Shown piece after piece: positions 56,137 through 64,000 of a stretch of 64,000 nt of DNA (its first letter is position 1; each line of letters starts with the position of its first letter). The position numbers were made by a program, and so were the translations under genes. Source of the stretch: JBBSAT01 sp044223665 (GTDB lineage Bacteria; Myxococcota_A; Polyangia; Polyangiales; Sandaracinaceae); assembly GCA_044223665.1 (NCBI GenBank), contig JBGALT010000020.1:1-64000 (forward strand), written 5' to 3'. Under the pieces are notes generated by a model. That model searched no databases. It saw only the letters and a program-made list of their open reading frames with translations, and was not told the DNA's origin.

Positions 56137-57430
56137 GTGTCCCGAAACTACGCCGCGCTCTCGCCCTTCGCCGCCCGGACGTTCACGCTCGCTGCCGTTC
56201 TCGTCGCCGTCGGCGGCGCCGCCCCGGTCGACGCGCAGGACGGGGGCGGTGCGCCCGACGCCGTCGTCACCACGGCGCTGATGATCACCGAGGGCGGCAC
56301 CACCGACGCCCAGGCCGCGACCGTCTCGATCGGGCTGCGTCGAGGCCTGGCCGAGGTGCGGGGGATCGACTTCGTGCACCCGGTCGACGTGCTCTCGCCG
56401 CCGACCATCAGCGAGGATCTGCAGTTCGCGATGGATGAGCTCGACTCGCGCGCCGACCAGGTGCGCGACGGCGATGCGCGCGACGTGCTCGAGAGCGTGG
56501 ACATCATCCTCGCGCTCTTCGAGGCGAACCTCGAGGCGGTGCGCCGCGAGCAGCTGATCGACGCGTACATGGTCGGGGCGGTCGCGCGCTGCCGCCTGCA
56601 CCGCCAGCGCGAGTGCGAGGAGATGTTCGGGCACGTCGTGGTCTTCCGCGAGCAGCACGAGTACGACGCCGCGCGCTATCCGGCCGAGTACCAGGACGTG
56701 TTCGAGCGCGTGCGGACGCGCATCACGTCGGGGCGCGCGCGCCGCTGACGGTCGCGAGCGAGCCGGCCGGCGCCGAGGTGTACGTCGATGGCCGCAGCTA
56801 CGGCCCTCGCCCGCCACGATCCCCGACCTCTTGGTCGGCGATCACTACGTGACGCTCAAGCACATCGCGTCGGTGAAGACGATCCGCCGGGCGACCGTGG
56901 AGGCGCAGGGCTCGTCGGTCAGCTACCGGCTCACGCCGAACGAGCGCTCGCGCCTCGTCGCCTCGCCCGAGGCGCAGGCGGCCATCCGCGGCGAGCTGGG
57001 CGAAGAGCGCGCGGGCTCCAACATCCGGAGCCTGGGCAGCACGCTCGGGGCGGCGCAGGTGATCATCGGAGTCGTCACCCCCGAGGGCGCCGAGGGGGTG
57101 CACGTGCAGGCGTACCTCTACGACATGCGCACGCGCTTCCTGCTCTCGCAGCGCGAGGCCAGCATGACCGCCGACGAGGCGGGCATGGAGATCGCCCGGC
57201 AGCTCGGTGTCGATCTCTACGAAGGCGTCGACCTCTCCGGCGCGGTCGCGGCGCCCGAGGAAGCGCTCCACGACACGGTCGAGCGGCGTCCCGAGCTCTA
57301 CGAGGAGTGGTGGTTCTGGACGGTGATCGGCGTCGCGGCGGTCGGGATCGGCGTCGGCGTCGGCGTCGGCGTCGCGACGAGCCAGCCCGGCGTGCCCGAC
57401 GGCTGGACCCGCATCGACGGTCACTTCTGA
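56137..57430 (+). pseudogene. PEGA-domain paralogue with two frameshifts
   Basis: This is a paralogue of the preceding gene with the same order: signal peptide, TPR-like helical region, PEGA domain, then a helix next to EEWWFWTVIG. The reading frame changes twice inside the PEGA domain. Up to about 56745 it reads in the frame of GTG 56137. From there to about 56800 it continues in a second frame (PLTVASEPAGAEVYVDGRSYG), and after about 56800 in a third (TIPDLLVGDHYVTLKH). The first shift lies in a GC dinucleotide run near 56731-56742, where removing one gc restores the frame. The second is at ggccct near 56801-56806, where one added c restores it. As written, translation from 56137 stops at 56748. 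Either the gene has decayed or the assembly has small indels. Confidence 0.7.
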
Positions 57431-57439
57431 CGGGCGCTC

Positions 57440-58573
57440 GTGCGGGACGCGGTCCGGGCGCTCGCCGTCTCGTTGCTCCTCGCGGGATGCGACGAGCCGC
57501 CTCCGACGGCCGATCCCGCGCTTGCAGTGGCGCCCCACGTCGAGATCGAAGAGCAAGAGCCGCTCGCCGTCGCGGAGGAGGACCTCCCGCCGGCCATCGC
57601 CGACAGCGCTCCGGACGCCGACGAGGCGCTGGGCCCTCCGGCCGTCGCGCCGGCGGCGGCGGTCGACGTCGCCTACGACACGGACGATCCGGTCGACGTG
57701 CGGCGCTTCGTCTACCGGGTCGCGCTCGACGTGCCTTCGGTGCTCGGCGAGCGCGGCGGCGAGGTCGAGACGGCGGCGGCCGAGCTCTACGTGGACGTGA
57801 GCGAGGAGCGCGTGCGCGCGCGCTTCGCCGGCCCCGGCTGGCCCGTGGCGGGCGGCTCCGAGGTCCGCCTGCGCGGGGACAGCCCCGGCGCCTACGTGTT
57901 CGACGAGCGCGGCGGCCGGCCGCTGGTGCCGGGCGAGCTCGCCGCGTGGTTCGAGGGCGGGCCTCCGCGCGCCGGTCCGATCCTGGTGGTGCGTCGCGAT
58001 CCGGCGCTGCGCGGCGGGGTCGATCCCGGGCCCGGGATGCTGGTGTGCGCGCTCTTGGCCGAGTGGTCGGGGGAAGCGCGAGAGAACGTGATGCGGCGCT
58101 GCGCCACCGGAGCGCCTCTCGGCTTCCGCGTCGGCTACTGGCGCGGCGAGCGCATGGCGGACGTGACGGTGCAGTCACCGCGCCGCGAGATCCGCGCCGA
58201 TCACGTCGATCCGCCGGAGCTGCCCGCGCGGGCGACGACGCGCGCGTTCCTCGAGCCGAGCGCCCTGGCGCACCTCGCGCCGCGGCGTGTGAGCCGAGAC
58301 CTCGAGGCGAGCCCGAGCGACGGCCGCGGTCCGCCGCCCGAGCAGGGGCTCGTGCTGGTGAACGAGAGCGAGGCCCGGATCGTCGTCGTCGTCGACGGGG
58401 TCGCCGTCGGCGCGGTCGACGCGCTCGAGAGCGGAGTGCTCGAGGACGTGCCGAGCGGCGGGCACGAGATCGCCGCCATGCGCCCGCTCGGCGCGGTGGT
58501 CATGCGGCCGCGCGAGCTGCTCTTGCCTGCACGGACGATCCTCCACGCGCCACGGCGGCCGCCCGAGCCGTGA
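57440..58573 (+). CDS. lipoprotein of unknown function, PEGA-like C-terminus
   Basis: A 377-residue lipoprotein (lipobox LLLAGC, about residue 17). An acidic linker (about 18-75) leads into a beta-rich domain with recurrent EVRLRGDSPGAYVFDERGG-like turns (about 85-260). The C-terminal ~70 residues look like a PEGA-type sandwich (LVNESEARIVVVVDGVAVGAV). I do not recognise a family for the middle domain. It starts 10 bases after the degraded PEGA paralogue and is probably the last gene of the same unit. A surface or periplasmic structural role is the natural guess. Confidence 0.65.
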   Translation: MRDAVRALAVSLLLAGCDEPPPTADPALAVAPHVEIEEQEPLAVAEEDLPPAIADSAPDADEALGPPAVAPAAAVDVAYDTDDPVDVRRFVYRVALDVPSVLGERGGEVETAAAELYVDVSEERVRARFAGPGWPVAGGSEVRLRGDSPGAYVFDERGGRPLVPGELAAWFEGGPPRAGPILVVRRDPALRGGVDPGPGMLVCALLAEWSGEARENVMRRCATGAPLGFRVGYWRGERMADVTVQSPRREIRADHVDPPELPARATTRAFLEPSALAHLAPRRVSRDLEASPSDGRGPPPEQGLVLVNESEARIVVVVDGVAVGAVDALESGVLEDVPSGGHEIAAMRPLGAVVMRPRELLLPARTILHAPRRPPEP

Positions 58574-58615
58574 GGGAGCGGACGCGCAGGCCGCCGCCCG
58601 CGCGATCTCGCCACC

Positions 58616-59665
58616 TCACATGCAGGTGTGGTCGGCCTGGCAGGTGCCCGTCGTGCAGTCGCCGTCCACGTTGCACGCGACGCAGGTGCCGGCGTAGGTC
58701 GGCATCGTCGTGTCGCCACAGACGTGGCGGGGCAGCATGCCGTCCGCCGTGCAGTCGGTGCCCGTCGCGGCCGGATCGAAGGCCGGCGCGAGCGGCGCAC
58801 CGGCGCAGGCCGGATTGATCTCGCACAGGGTCGTCGCCGTCGGCAGATCGGTCGCGTCGTCGGCGCTCGTGGTGCCGCCCGCGCCATCGCAGACGATCTT
58901 CTGGCAGTCGCCCGGCGACTGACCGGTGCTGAGGGTGTGGCTCGCGCCGAGGTTCATCGTGCCGCAGCCGTGGGTCATGCACGTCGCCACGACGCACTCG
59001 TTGCCGGTCGGACCGCAGTCGGCGGGGACGTTGCACTCCACGCAGTTGCCCGCGCCGTCGCACACGGATCCGCCGCCCGTGGTGCACGGATCACCGCTGT
59101 TGGCAGGCGTGGAAACGACGATGCCGGCGTTGCAGGCGAAAGAGTCGCACTGCGTCGCGGGCGGCGGGTCGGCGTCGTCGTTGATGCTCGTGGTGCCGCC
59201 GGCGCCGTCGCACACGACGATGTGGCAGTCGCCGGAGGTCTGCGCCGCGACGATGTGCGTCATGTCGAAGTTCATGGTGCCGCACACGCCGAGCTCGCAG
59301 GTGCGCTGGACGCACTCGTTGCCCGTCGCCGGGCAGTCGGTCGGGCCCTGACAGCCCGCGTCCGCGCCGCCGGTGTCGAAGTGGAACGCGTCGTCGCCCA
59401 CGTCGGGCGGGATGTTCGCGTCGATGTTCGCATCGACGGGCACGAAGGCGTCCATGCCGGCATCGCCGATCGTCCCGGTGTCCGGCCCGCCGTCCCGCGG
59501 AGTGCCCGTGTCGATGCCGCCGCCGTCGGTGCCGCTGTCGCCACCCTCGTCGATCTTCGATCGGTCGAAGTGGACGAAGAGCTCGCAGCCGGCCGCGAGG
59601 GGCGCCACGAGGACCGCGATTCCGAGCACGGGGAGCGAGCGCGCGAAGGGGCGGAAGGTAGCCAT
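58616..59665 (-). CDS. Cys-rich lipoprotein with internal duplication
   Basis: A 349-residue lipoprotein (lipobox LVAPLAAGC, residue 26) with an Asp-Ala-Gly linker at about 40-100. The rest has two copies of a Cys-rich unit, for example TDCPATGNECVQRTC...CGTMNFDMTH...GDCHIVVCDGAGGTT (about 108-175) and the matching segment starting ADCGPTGNECVVATC (about 220-285). It is related in composition to the lipoproteins at 2032-3123 and 12100-13047. Function unknown. ATG 59665 gives the signal peptide. Confidence 0.78.
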   Translation of the reverse strand: MATFRPFARSLPVLGIAVLVAPLAAGCELFVHFDRSKIDEGGDSGTDGGGIDTGTPRDGGPDTGTIGDAGMDAFVPVDANIDANIPPDVGDDAFHFDTGGADAGCQGPTDCPATGNECVQRTCELGVCGTMNFDMTHIVAAQTSGDCHIVVCDGAGGTTSINDDADPPPATQCDSFACNAGIVVSTPANSGDPCTTGGGSVCDGAGNCVECNVPADCGPTGNECVVATCMTHGCGTMNLGASHTLSTGQSPGDCQKIVCDGAGGTTSADDATDLPTATTLCEINPACAGAPLAPAFDPAATGTDCTADGMLPRHVCGDTTMPTYAGTCVACNVDGDCTTGTCQADHTCM

Positions 59666-59811
59666 CGGACAGAGGCTACCGATACCTCGCCCGTTTCGCC
59701 AACACCCTGCGCGCCGACGCGGACGTTTCGTCACGCAGGCCGGCCTTCCGGCCCCTCACAGCGGCGGTCGCGACGCTCGGTCGCGTCGCTCACTTGCTGT
59801 TCCTTTCCCCC

Positions 59812-59833
59812 GAGGGGCTGCCCGCAGCCCCTC
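59812..59833. terminator. perfect 10-bp hairpin
   Basis: GAGGGGCTGC (59812-59821), two-base loop, GCAGCCCCTC (59824-59833). It lies in the 263-bp gap between the end of the dehydrogenase operon and the start of the Cys-rich lipoprotein gene, both on the minus strand. A loop of two bases is tight, so a cruciform or longer base-opened loop is expected. Confidence 0.45.
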
Positions 59834-59886
59834 GCCCACACCGGCAATGCCGCCGGATGTGGGGCCCCTCCCGCCGAGCCGCGTTC

Positions 59887-59919
59887 TCACGTTGGTTTCG
59901 GTTCCCTCCACCAACGTGA
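59887..59919 (-). terminator. terminator of the 2-oxoacid dehydrogenase operon
   Basis: A perfect 10-bp stem TCACGTTGGT (59887-59896) and ACCAACGTGA (59910-59919) with a 13-base loop starts 9 bp beyond the stop codon at 59929 of the minus-strand E2 gene. Confidence 0.65.
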
Positions 59920-59928
59920 TCGACGCTG

Positions 59929-61359
59929 TCAGACCATGTCCAGGAAGAGGGCCTCCGGGCTCTCGAGGAAGCCGATGATCTCGTACGCGAACGCCGCTCC
60001 GACGTGCCCGTCGACGATGCGGTGGTCGAAGCTCAGCGAGAGCAGCATGACCTCGCCGATGACGATCTGATCGTCCTTCACCACGGGCTTCTTCTTGATC
60101 TGGTGTACGCCGAGGATGCCGACCTCGGGGAAGTTGAGGACGGGCGTCGCGAACAGACCGCCCTGGCTTCCGAGCGAGGTGATCGTGAAGGTCGAGCCGG
60201 CGAGGTCGGCCGAGGCGATCGCGCCGGCCTTCGCCGCCGTGCCCAGGCGATCGATCTCGCGCGCGATGTCGAGGATCGAGCGGCGATCGGCGTCCTTCAC
60301 GACCGGGACCATGAGGCCTTGGTCGGTGGAGGCGGCGATGCCGATGTGGATGTACTTGCGCGTGACGAGCTCGTTCGTGCTCTCGTCGAGGGCCGAGTTG
60401 AGGATCGGGTGCTTCTTCAGCGCCGCGACCACCGCCTTCACGATGAACGGAAGGAACGTGAGCTTCACGCCCGCGGCCTCGGCCGCCGGCTTCATGCGGG
60501 CGCGGAGCTCCTTGAGGCGCCCCACGTCGCACTCCTCGACGAACGTGAAGTGCGCGGCCGTGTTCTTGGCCGTCTGCATGCGCTCGGCGATCTTGCGGCG
60601 CACGCCCACGAAGGGCTTGCGGACCTCGAGCTCGCCCTCGCGCGGCGCGGTCCCGGCGGGGATCGAGATCGCGACGGGCGCGCGGCCGGTCACGCCGGGG
60701 ACGCCGCCGCCGGTGCGGGCCTCGCTCGCGGCGGGGACGGGCACGTGCGCCTTCGTCGAGGCGCCGCCCGCGAAGGCGCGCACGTCGTCGAGGGTCACGC
60801 GGTTGCCGTCGCCGGTCGGGCGCACGCGACGCAGGTCCACGTCGAGATCGCGGGCGAGCTTGCGGGTCGCCGGCGTCGCGAGCGGGCGATCCGTGTAGTA
60901 GTCGCTGGCCGGCGCCGGCTTGCTGCCGCCGTTCGCGGTGGCGGGCTTGGCGGTGTCCTTGGCGCCGAAGAACGTCGCGCCGGGCAGCGTGTCCTTGATG
61001 TCGCCGACCGCCGTCGCCGCAGGGCCCTCGCTCGTCTTGCCGGCGGGCTTGGCCGCGGCGGGCGCGGGCTTGGCCGGCGCCGCGCCCTTCGCCGGCGCCG
61101 CTGCGACCGCGGTCGCGCCGTCGGTCTCGATCACGACGAGCAGCGCGCCGACCGGCATGATCTGCCCGACCGTCGCGTGCGTCTCGAGGATCGTGCCTTT
61201 CTTGGGGGCGCCGATCGTGACGGTGGCCTTGTCCGTCATCACCTCGACCATGGGCTGGTCTTCTCGGACGACGTCCCCGCCCTTCACGTGCCAGGCGACG
61301 ATCTCGCCCTCGGCCACCCCTTCGCCGATGTCCGGCAGCTTGAACTCGAAGCGCGCCAT
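59929..61359 (-). CDS. dihydrolipoamide acyltransferase (E2) of a 2-oxoacid dehydrogenase
   Basis: The 476-residue acyltransferase core of a pyruvate or branched-chain 2-oxoacid dehydrogenase. The lipoyl domain has Lys44 in EVMTDKATVTI. A Lys/Pro/Ala linker leads to an E1/E3-binding domain (about 158-195; ATPATRKLARDLDVDLRRV, GDGNRVTLDDV). The catalytic domain (about 240-476) carries His446 and Asp450 in SFDHRIVDG. The MTDKA lipoyl site and the short lipoyl portion favour the branched-chain (Bkd) type. It is the last gene of the E1alpha, E1beta, E2 operon; no E3 gene is visible. Its lipoylation would need lipB (13117-13854). Confidence 0.93.
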   Translation of the reverse strand: MARFEFKLPDIGEGVAEGEIVAWHVKGGDVVREDQPMVEVMTDKATVTIGAPKKGTILETHATVGQIMPVGALLVVIETDGATAVAAAPAKGAAPAKPAPAAAKPAGKTSEGPAATAVGDIKDTLPGATFFGAKDTAKPATANGGSKPAPASDYYTDRPLATPATRKLARDLDVDLRRVRPTGDGNRVTLDDVRAFAGGASTKAHVPVPAASEARTGGGVPGVTGRAPVAISIPAGTAPREGELEVRKPFVGVRRKIAERMQTAKNTAAHFTFVEECDVGRLKELRARMKPAAEAAGVKLTFLPFIVKAVVAALKKHPILNSALDESTNELVTRKYIHIGIAASTDQGLMVPVVKDADRRSILDIAREIDRLGTAAKAGAIASADLAGSTFTITSLGSQGGLFATPVLNFPEVGILGVHQIKKKPVVKDDQIVIGEVMLLSLSFDHRIVDGHVGAAFAYEIIGFLESPEALFLDMV

Positions 61360-61361
61360 GG

Positions 61362-62354
61362 TCAGTACCTCGCGATCTCGACCAGCTTCGGCACGATGCG
61401 GTGCGCGAGCGGCAGGTAGTCGTTCTCGAGCGTGTAGGGGAAGGGCGTGTCCCACCCGGTGACGCGCGTCGGCGGCGCCTGGAAGTGCAGGAACGACTTC
61501 TCGGTGACGAGCTGCAGCACCTCGGCGCCGAAGCCGCACGCCTTGGGCGCCTCGTGGACGACCACGATGCGGCCCGTCTTCTCGACCGAGCGCGTGATGA
61601 GGTCGAGGTCGAGCGGCCAGAGCGTGCGCGGGTCGATGACCTCGCACTCGATGCCCTGCTCGGCGACGGTCTCGGCAGCGCTGAGCGCCTCGTAGAGCAT
61701 CGCGCCCCACGCGACGATCGTGACGTGCTCGCCCTCGCGCACGATCTTCCCGACGCCGAGCGGCGTCGTGTAGGCCTCGTCGGGCACGTCCATCTTCACG
61801 GCGCGGTAGACGCGCTTGGGCTCGAAGAAGAGGACCGGGTCTTCGTCCTGGATGGCGGCCGCGAGCAGGCCCTTGGCGTCGTGCGGGTTGCTCGGACAGA
61901 CGACCTTGAGGCCGGCCGTGTGGATGAAGAGCGCCTCGGGCGACTGCGAGTGGTAGGCGCCGCCGCGGATGCCGCCGCCGACGGGCGCGCGGATCACCAT
62001 CGGGCAGCTGTACTCGCCGCCCGAGCGATAGCGGAACTTCGCTGCCTCGCTGACGATCTGATCGAAGGCCGGGAAGATGAAGTCGGCGAACTGGATCTCC
62101 GGCACCGGGCGCATGCCATAGGCGGCCATGCCGATCGCGGCGCCGATGATGCCGCCTTCGTTCAGCGGCGTGTCGATCACGCGATCGTCGCCGAACTCGT
62201 CCCAGAGGCCCGCCGTCACGCGGAACACACCGCCGACCTTGCCCACGTCCTCGCCGAGGATCACGACGCGATCGTCGCGCTGCATCTCGAGACGCAGCGA
62301 CTCGTTGATCGCCTGGACCATGTTCTTCTGGGAGGAAGCAGCCTGTTGGGTCAT
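61362..62354 (-). CDS. 2-oxoacid dehydrogenase E1 beta subunit
   Basis: A 330-residue transketolase-like beta subunit that pairs with E1alpha and binds part of thiamine diphosphate. It begins with a helix, then LGEDVGKVGGVFRVT (the Glu of GEDVG activates the cofactor in relatives), TPLNEGGIIGAAIGMA, EIQFADFIFPAFDQI, and GAYHSQSPEALFIHTAGLKVV. These are typical of BkdB/PdhB proteins. Its ATG at 62354 overlaps the E1alpha stop by 4 bases (ATGA), so the two are translationally coupled. E2 follows 2 bp after its stop. Confidence 0.95.
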   Translation of the reverse strand: MTQQAASSQKNMVQAINESLRLEMQRDDRVVILGEDVGKVGGVFRVTAGLWDEFGDDRVIDTPLNEGGIIGAAIGMAAYGMRPVPEIQFADFIFPAFDQIVSEAAKFRYRSGGEYSCPMVIRAPVGGGIRGGAYHSQSPEALFIHTAGLKVVCPSNPHDAKGLLAAAIQDEDPVLFFEPKRVYRAVKMDVPDEAYTTPLGVGKIVREGEHVTIVAWGAMLYEALSAAETVAEQGIECEVIDPRTLWPLDLDLITRSVEKTGRIVVVHEAPKACGFGAEVLQLVTEKSFLHFQAPPTRVTGWDTPFPYTLENDYLPLAHRIVPKLVEIARY

Positions 62355-63271
62355 GACTCGTACACCCTGCGCAGCTCGTCGCGCTGCCGGATCAGATGCG
62401 GGCCGAGCTCGGCCGTGACGTGATCGAAGATCGTCTCGAGCGCGGGCGCGCCGGCGTCGATCGCCGCCACGATCGCCGCCTCGATCTCGCCCATGCGCTC
62501 GCGGCGAGAGTGCATGTCGCTGCTCTCGTCGATCGCGCCGTCGGCGATCGAGCGCTGGCGCAGCAGCTCGAGAGGGTCCTTCGCGCCCTCGCCCCCGAGG
62601 CGCACCTCGAGGAGCGTGGGGCCTTCGCCGCGGCGGGCGCGCTCGACGGCGGCGCGCGTGGCGGCGAGCACGGCGAGCGGCTCGCCGGTCACGTCTTCTC
62701 CGACGACGCCGTACGCGACGCCCTTGTCGGCGACCTCGACGGCCGGCGCGGGCGCCTCCGAGCCGTCGGTCCGCACGACGAACACGATCGGCGCCTTGGT
62801 CGCGCCGGCGAAGTTCACGGCAGAGTGGAAGTCACCCGCCTCGGCCGCGGTCTCCGGCAGGAACGTGAGCACGCAGCTCGGGTCCTTCCGCAGCTTCATC
62901 GCCCACGCGATGCCCATCGCCTGCGTGAGGTGCTGCGAGAGCTGCCCCGTCGGGGGCGCGATCTTCTTCTCGCGCGAGCAGTAGGCGCCCGGCGTGGCGT
63001 GCCCGGACAGCGGATCGCTCGCCCCGCCGATCACGTGCGCGAGGTAGCTGCCGACCTCGACCCCGCGCGCCAGCGAGGCCGCGTGGTCGCGGGCGGTGGG
63101 GAACACCCAGTCGCTCTCGCCGAGCGCGAGCGTGGCGGCCACGATCGCGACCTCGGCGCGCTGCGATCCGGGATGGAGAGCGATGCGCTCGCCGCGCGCG
63201 AGCACGTCGAGACGCTCGTCGACGAGCCGCGCGACGAGGGCGTGCCGATAGATCGAGAGGAGCTCGCTCAT
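62351..63271 (-). CDS. divergent 2-oxoacid dehydrogenase E1 alpha subunit
   Basis: By position and overall pattern this 306-residue protein is E1alpha: PTARDHAASLARGVEVGSY, then EAGDFHSAVNFAGATKAPIVFVV, then VAYGVVGEDV and RRGEGPTLLEVRLGG. The residues that normally hold thiamine diphosphate and magnesium are changed, however. The GDG of the cofactor motif reads LPE (LTFLPETAAEAGDF), the paired Asn that follow are TD (VVRTDG), and the usual loop His (GHS) is in GGEGAKDP. It is shorter than most E1alpha proteins. It may be a structural or regulatory pseudo-subunit, or cofactor binding may use unusual residues. ATG 63271 starts the operon E1alpha, E1beta, E2. The conclusion rests on eye alignment. 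Confidence 0.82.
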   Translation of the reverse strand: MSELLSIYRHALVARLVDERLDVLARGERIALHPGSQRAEVAIVAATLALGESDWVFPTARDHAASLARGVEVGSYLAHVIGGASDPLSGHATPGAYCSREKKIAPPTGQLSQHLTQAMGIAWAMKLRKDPSCVLTFLPETAAEAGDFHSAVNFAGATKAPIVFVVRTDGSEAPAPAVEVADKGVAYGVVGEDVTGEPLAVLAATRAAVERARRGEGPTLLEVRLGGEGAKDPLELLRQRSIADGAIDESSDMHSRRERMGEIEAAIVAAIDAGAPALETIFDHVTAELGPHLIRQRDELRRVYES

Positions 63272-63499
63272 GCGCGGCGCTCCTATATCACGGCTCGGGC
63301 CGCGGCCACCCCCTCGTACGGTGAGCGAGCGCGACCATGACGCGCTGCAACAGAGGACGATCGACGCCGCTCTCTCGCCGATCGCGCGACTTCCTCGAAC
63401 GGGACGGCCGGCTGCGGACACGCCTCGAGTGAGCCGGGCGAGCGGTCGAGGGAAGGCCCCCGACCTCGCGCCGCCCCGTGGGCTCTCGTGGAGGCCGCC

Positions 63500-63955
63500 A
63501 TGCGTCGATCGGTGTTGCTGTCCTGCGTCGTCTCTCTCTCGTCTCTCTCCTCGCTCTGTTCGCCGGGGCTCGCCCGCGCCGACGGCGGCACCGTCGCGAT
63601 CGAGATCGAGGGCCTCCGCTCCGATCGCGGCGCCGTGCGTGGCGCGCTCTTCGCCTCACGCGACGGCTGGACCGAAGAGGGGCACCAGATCGCCACGTGC
63701 ACGGCGCGCGCGCGGAGCACGGTCGTGCGCTGCGTGATCGAGGACGTCGCTCCCGGCGACTATGCCTTCGCGTTCCTGCACGACGAGGACGACGACGGGC
63801 AGCTCGACCGCGACTGGATCGGCATCCCGCAGGAGGGCTTCGGCTTCTCCAACGACGCGCAGCCGGGCCTGGGCGCGCCCTCCTTCGAGAGCGCGCGCTT
63901 CACCCACGATGGCCGCGCGACGCAGCTGGTGGTGCACGCCAGGTACGGGCTCTGA
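63500..63955 (+). CDS. secreted DUF2141 protein
   Basis: A 151-residue exported protein with a signal peptide (about 1-27, ending GLARA). The mature domain has the DUF2141 pattern: IEIEGLRSDRGAVRGALFASRDGW, IEDVAPGDYAFAFLHDEDDDGQLDRDWIGIPQEGFGFSND. It is a small beta-sandwich found in the periplasm of many bacteria with no known activity; the DEDDDGQLD stretch may bind calcium. GGAGG lies 5 bases before ATG 63500. A GTG at 63488 would extend it by four residues. It is divergent from the dehydrogenase operon, with 228 bp between starts. Confidence 0.85.
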   Translation: MRRSVLLSCVVSLSSLSSLCSPGLARADGGTVAIEIEGLRSDRGAVRGALFASRDGWTEEGHQIATCTARARSTVVRCVIEDVAPGDYAFAFLHDEDDDGQLDRDWIGIPQEGFGFSNDAQPGLGAPSFESARFTHDGRATQLVVHARYGL

Positions 63956-64000
63956 GCGCGGTGCCCACGCGTCTGGCCTCGGGCCCTCGGTCGCACTCGT

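Overview
The window is about 70% GC and looks like chromosome from a predatory or soil deltaproteobacterial lineage, Myxococcota, most likely Polyangiales or a Sandaracinus-like relative. This is inferred from the mix of genes: several secreted lipoproteins with Asp-Ala-Gly-rich linkers and Cys/Asp metal-binding repeats (MopE type), Hanks-type Ser/Thr kinases, an FHA-fused sigma-54 activator, PEGA proteins, a caspase-like peptidase and many GTG/TTG starts. No rRNA, tRNA, prophage, CRISPR array or replication origin was recognised.

Layout. 0.2-5.4 kb: a MopE-like lipoprotein gene broken by a 23-bp tandem duplication, a Cys-rich lipoprotein, cysC, and the ruvX-mltG pair. 5.4-17 kb: a KirBac potassium channel, NAD-malic enzyme, a GH63-like glucosidase, a quinone oxidoreductase, a Cys-rich lipoprotein, then lipB-EamA transporter-coiled-coil membrane protein-APC permease on the plus strand. 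17-25 kb: a very large lipoprotein alpha/beta-hydrolase with Ca-binding-like repeats, a soluble hybrid histidine kinase with two receivers, and a secreted caspase with three beta-sandwich (PPC-like) domains. 25-25.8 kb: a gene-free stretch with two copies of a palindrome-rich repeat.

27-36.4 kb is the most coherent block: an FHA/sigma-54 activator facing a tightly overlapping operon of class III adenylate cyclase, Ser/Thr kinase with a receiver-like tail and a LysM/FecR outer-surface protein, followed by a one-TM protein and a zinc-ribbon Ser/Thr kinase with an external sensor domain. It reads as a candidate phospho-signalling cassette linking the cell surface to sigma-54 transcription.

36.5-48 kb: a polyprenol/diacylglycerol kinase-like membrane protein, a beta-propeller lipoprotein with a c-heme motif, two von Willebrand A lipoproteins, a CehA/McbA-like metallohydrolase, a DbpA-type DEAD-box helicase and glutaryl-CoA dehydrogenase. 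48.2-48.5 kb holds a 247-bp MITE-like element with terminal inverted repeats and a perfect 9-bp target-site duplication. 48.6-52.7 kb: an operon of a secreted nuclease-fold protein, a ten-repeat Asp/Cys lipoprotein and an outer-membrane barrel bearing the same repeat. 52.7-59.7 kb: a repeat-rich spacer, glgC, and a PEGA cluster in which the middle gene carries two frameshifts, then another Cys-rich lipoprotein. 59.9-63.3 kb: a 2-oxoacid dehydrogenase E1alpha-E1beta-E2 operon whose E1alpha has lost the usual thiamine-diphosphate motifs. The window ends with a small secreted DUF2141 protein.

Start codons were chosen from Shine-Dalgarno-like sequences, signal peptides and overlaps. All functional calls are by motif and family memory; no database search was run.
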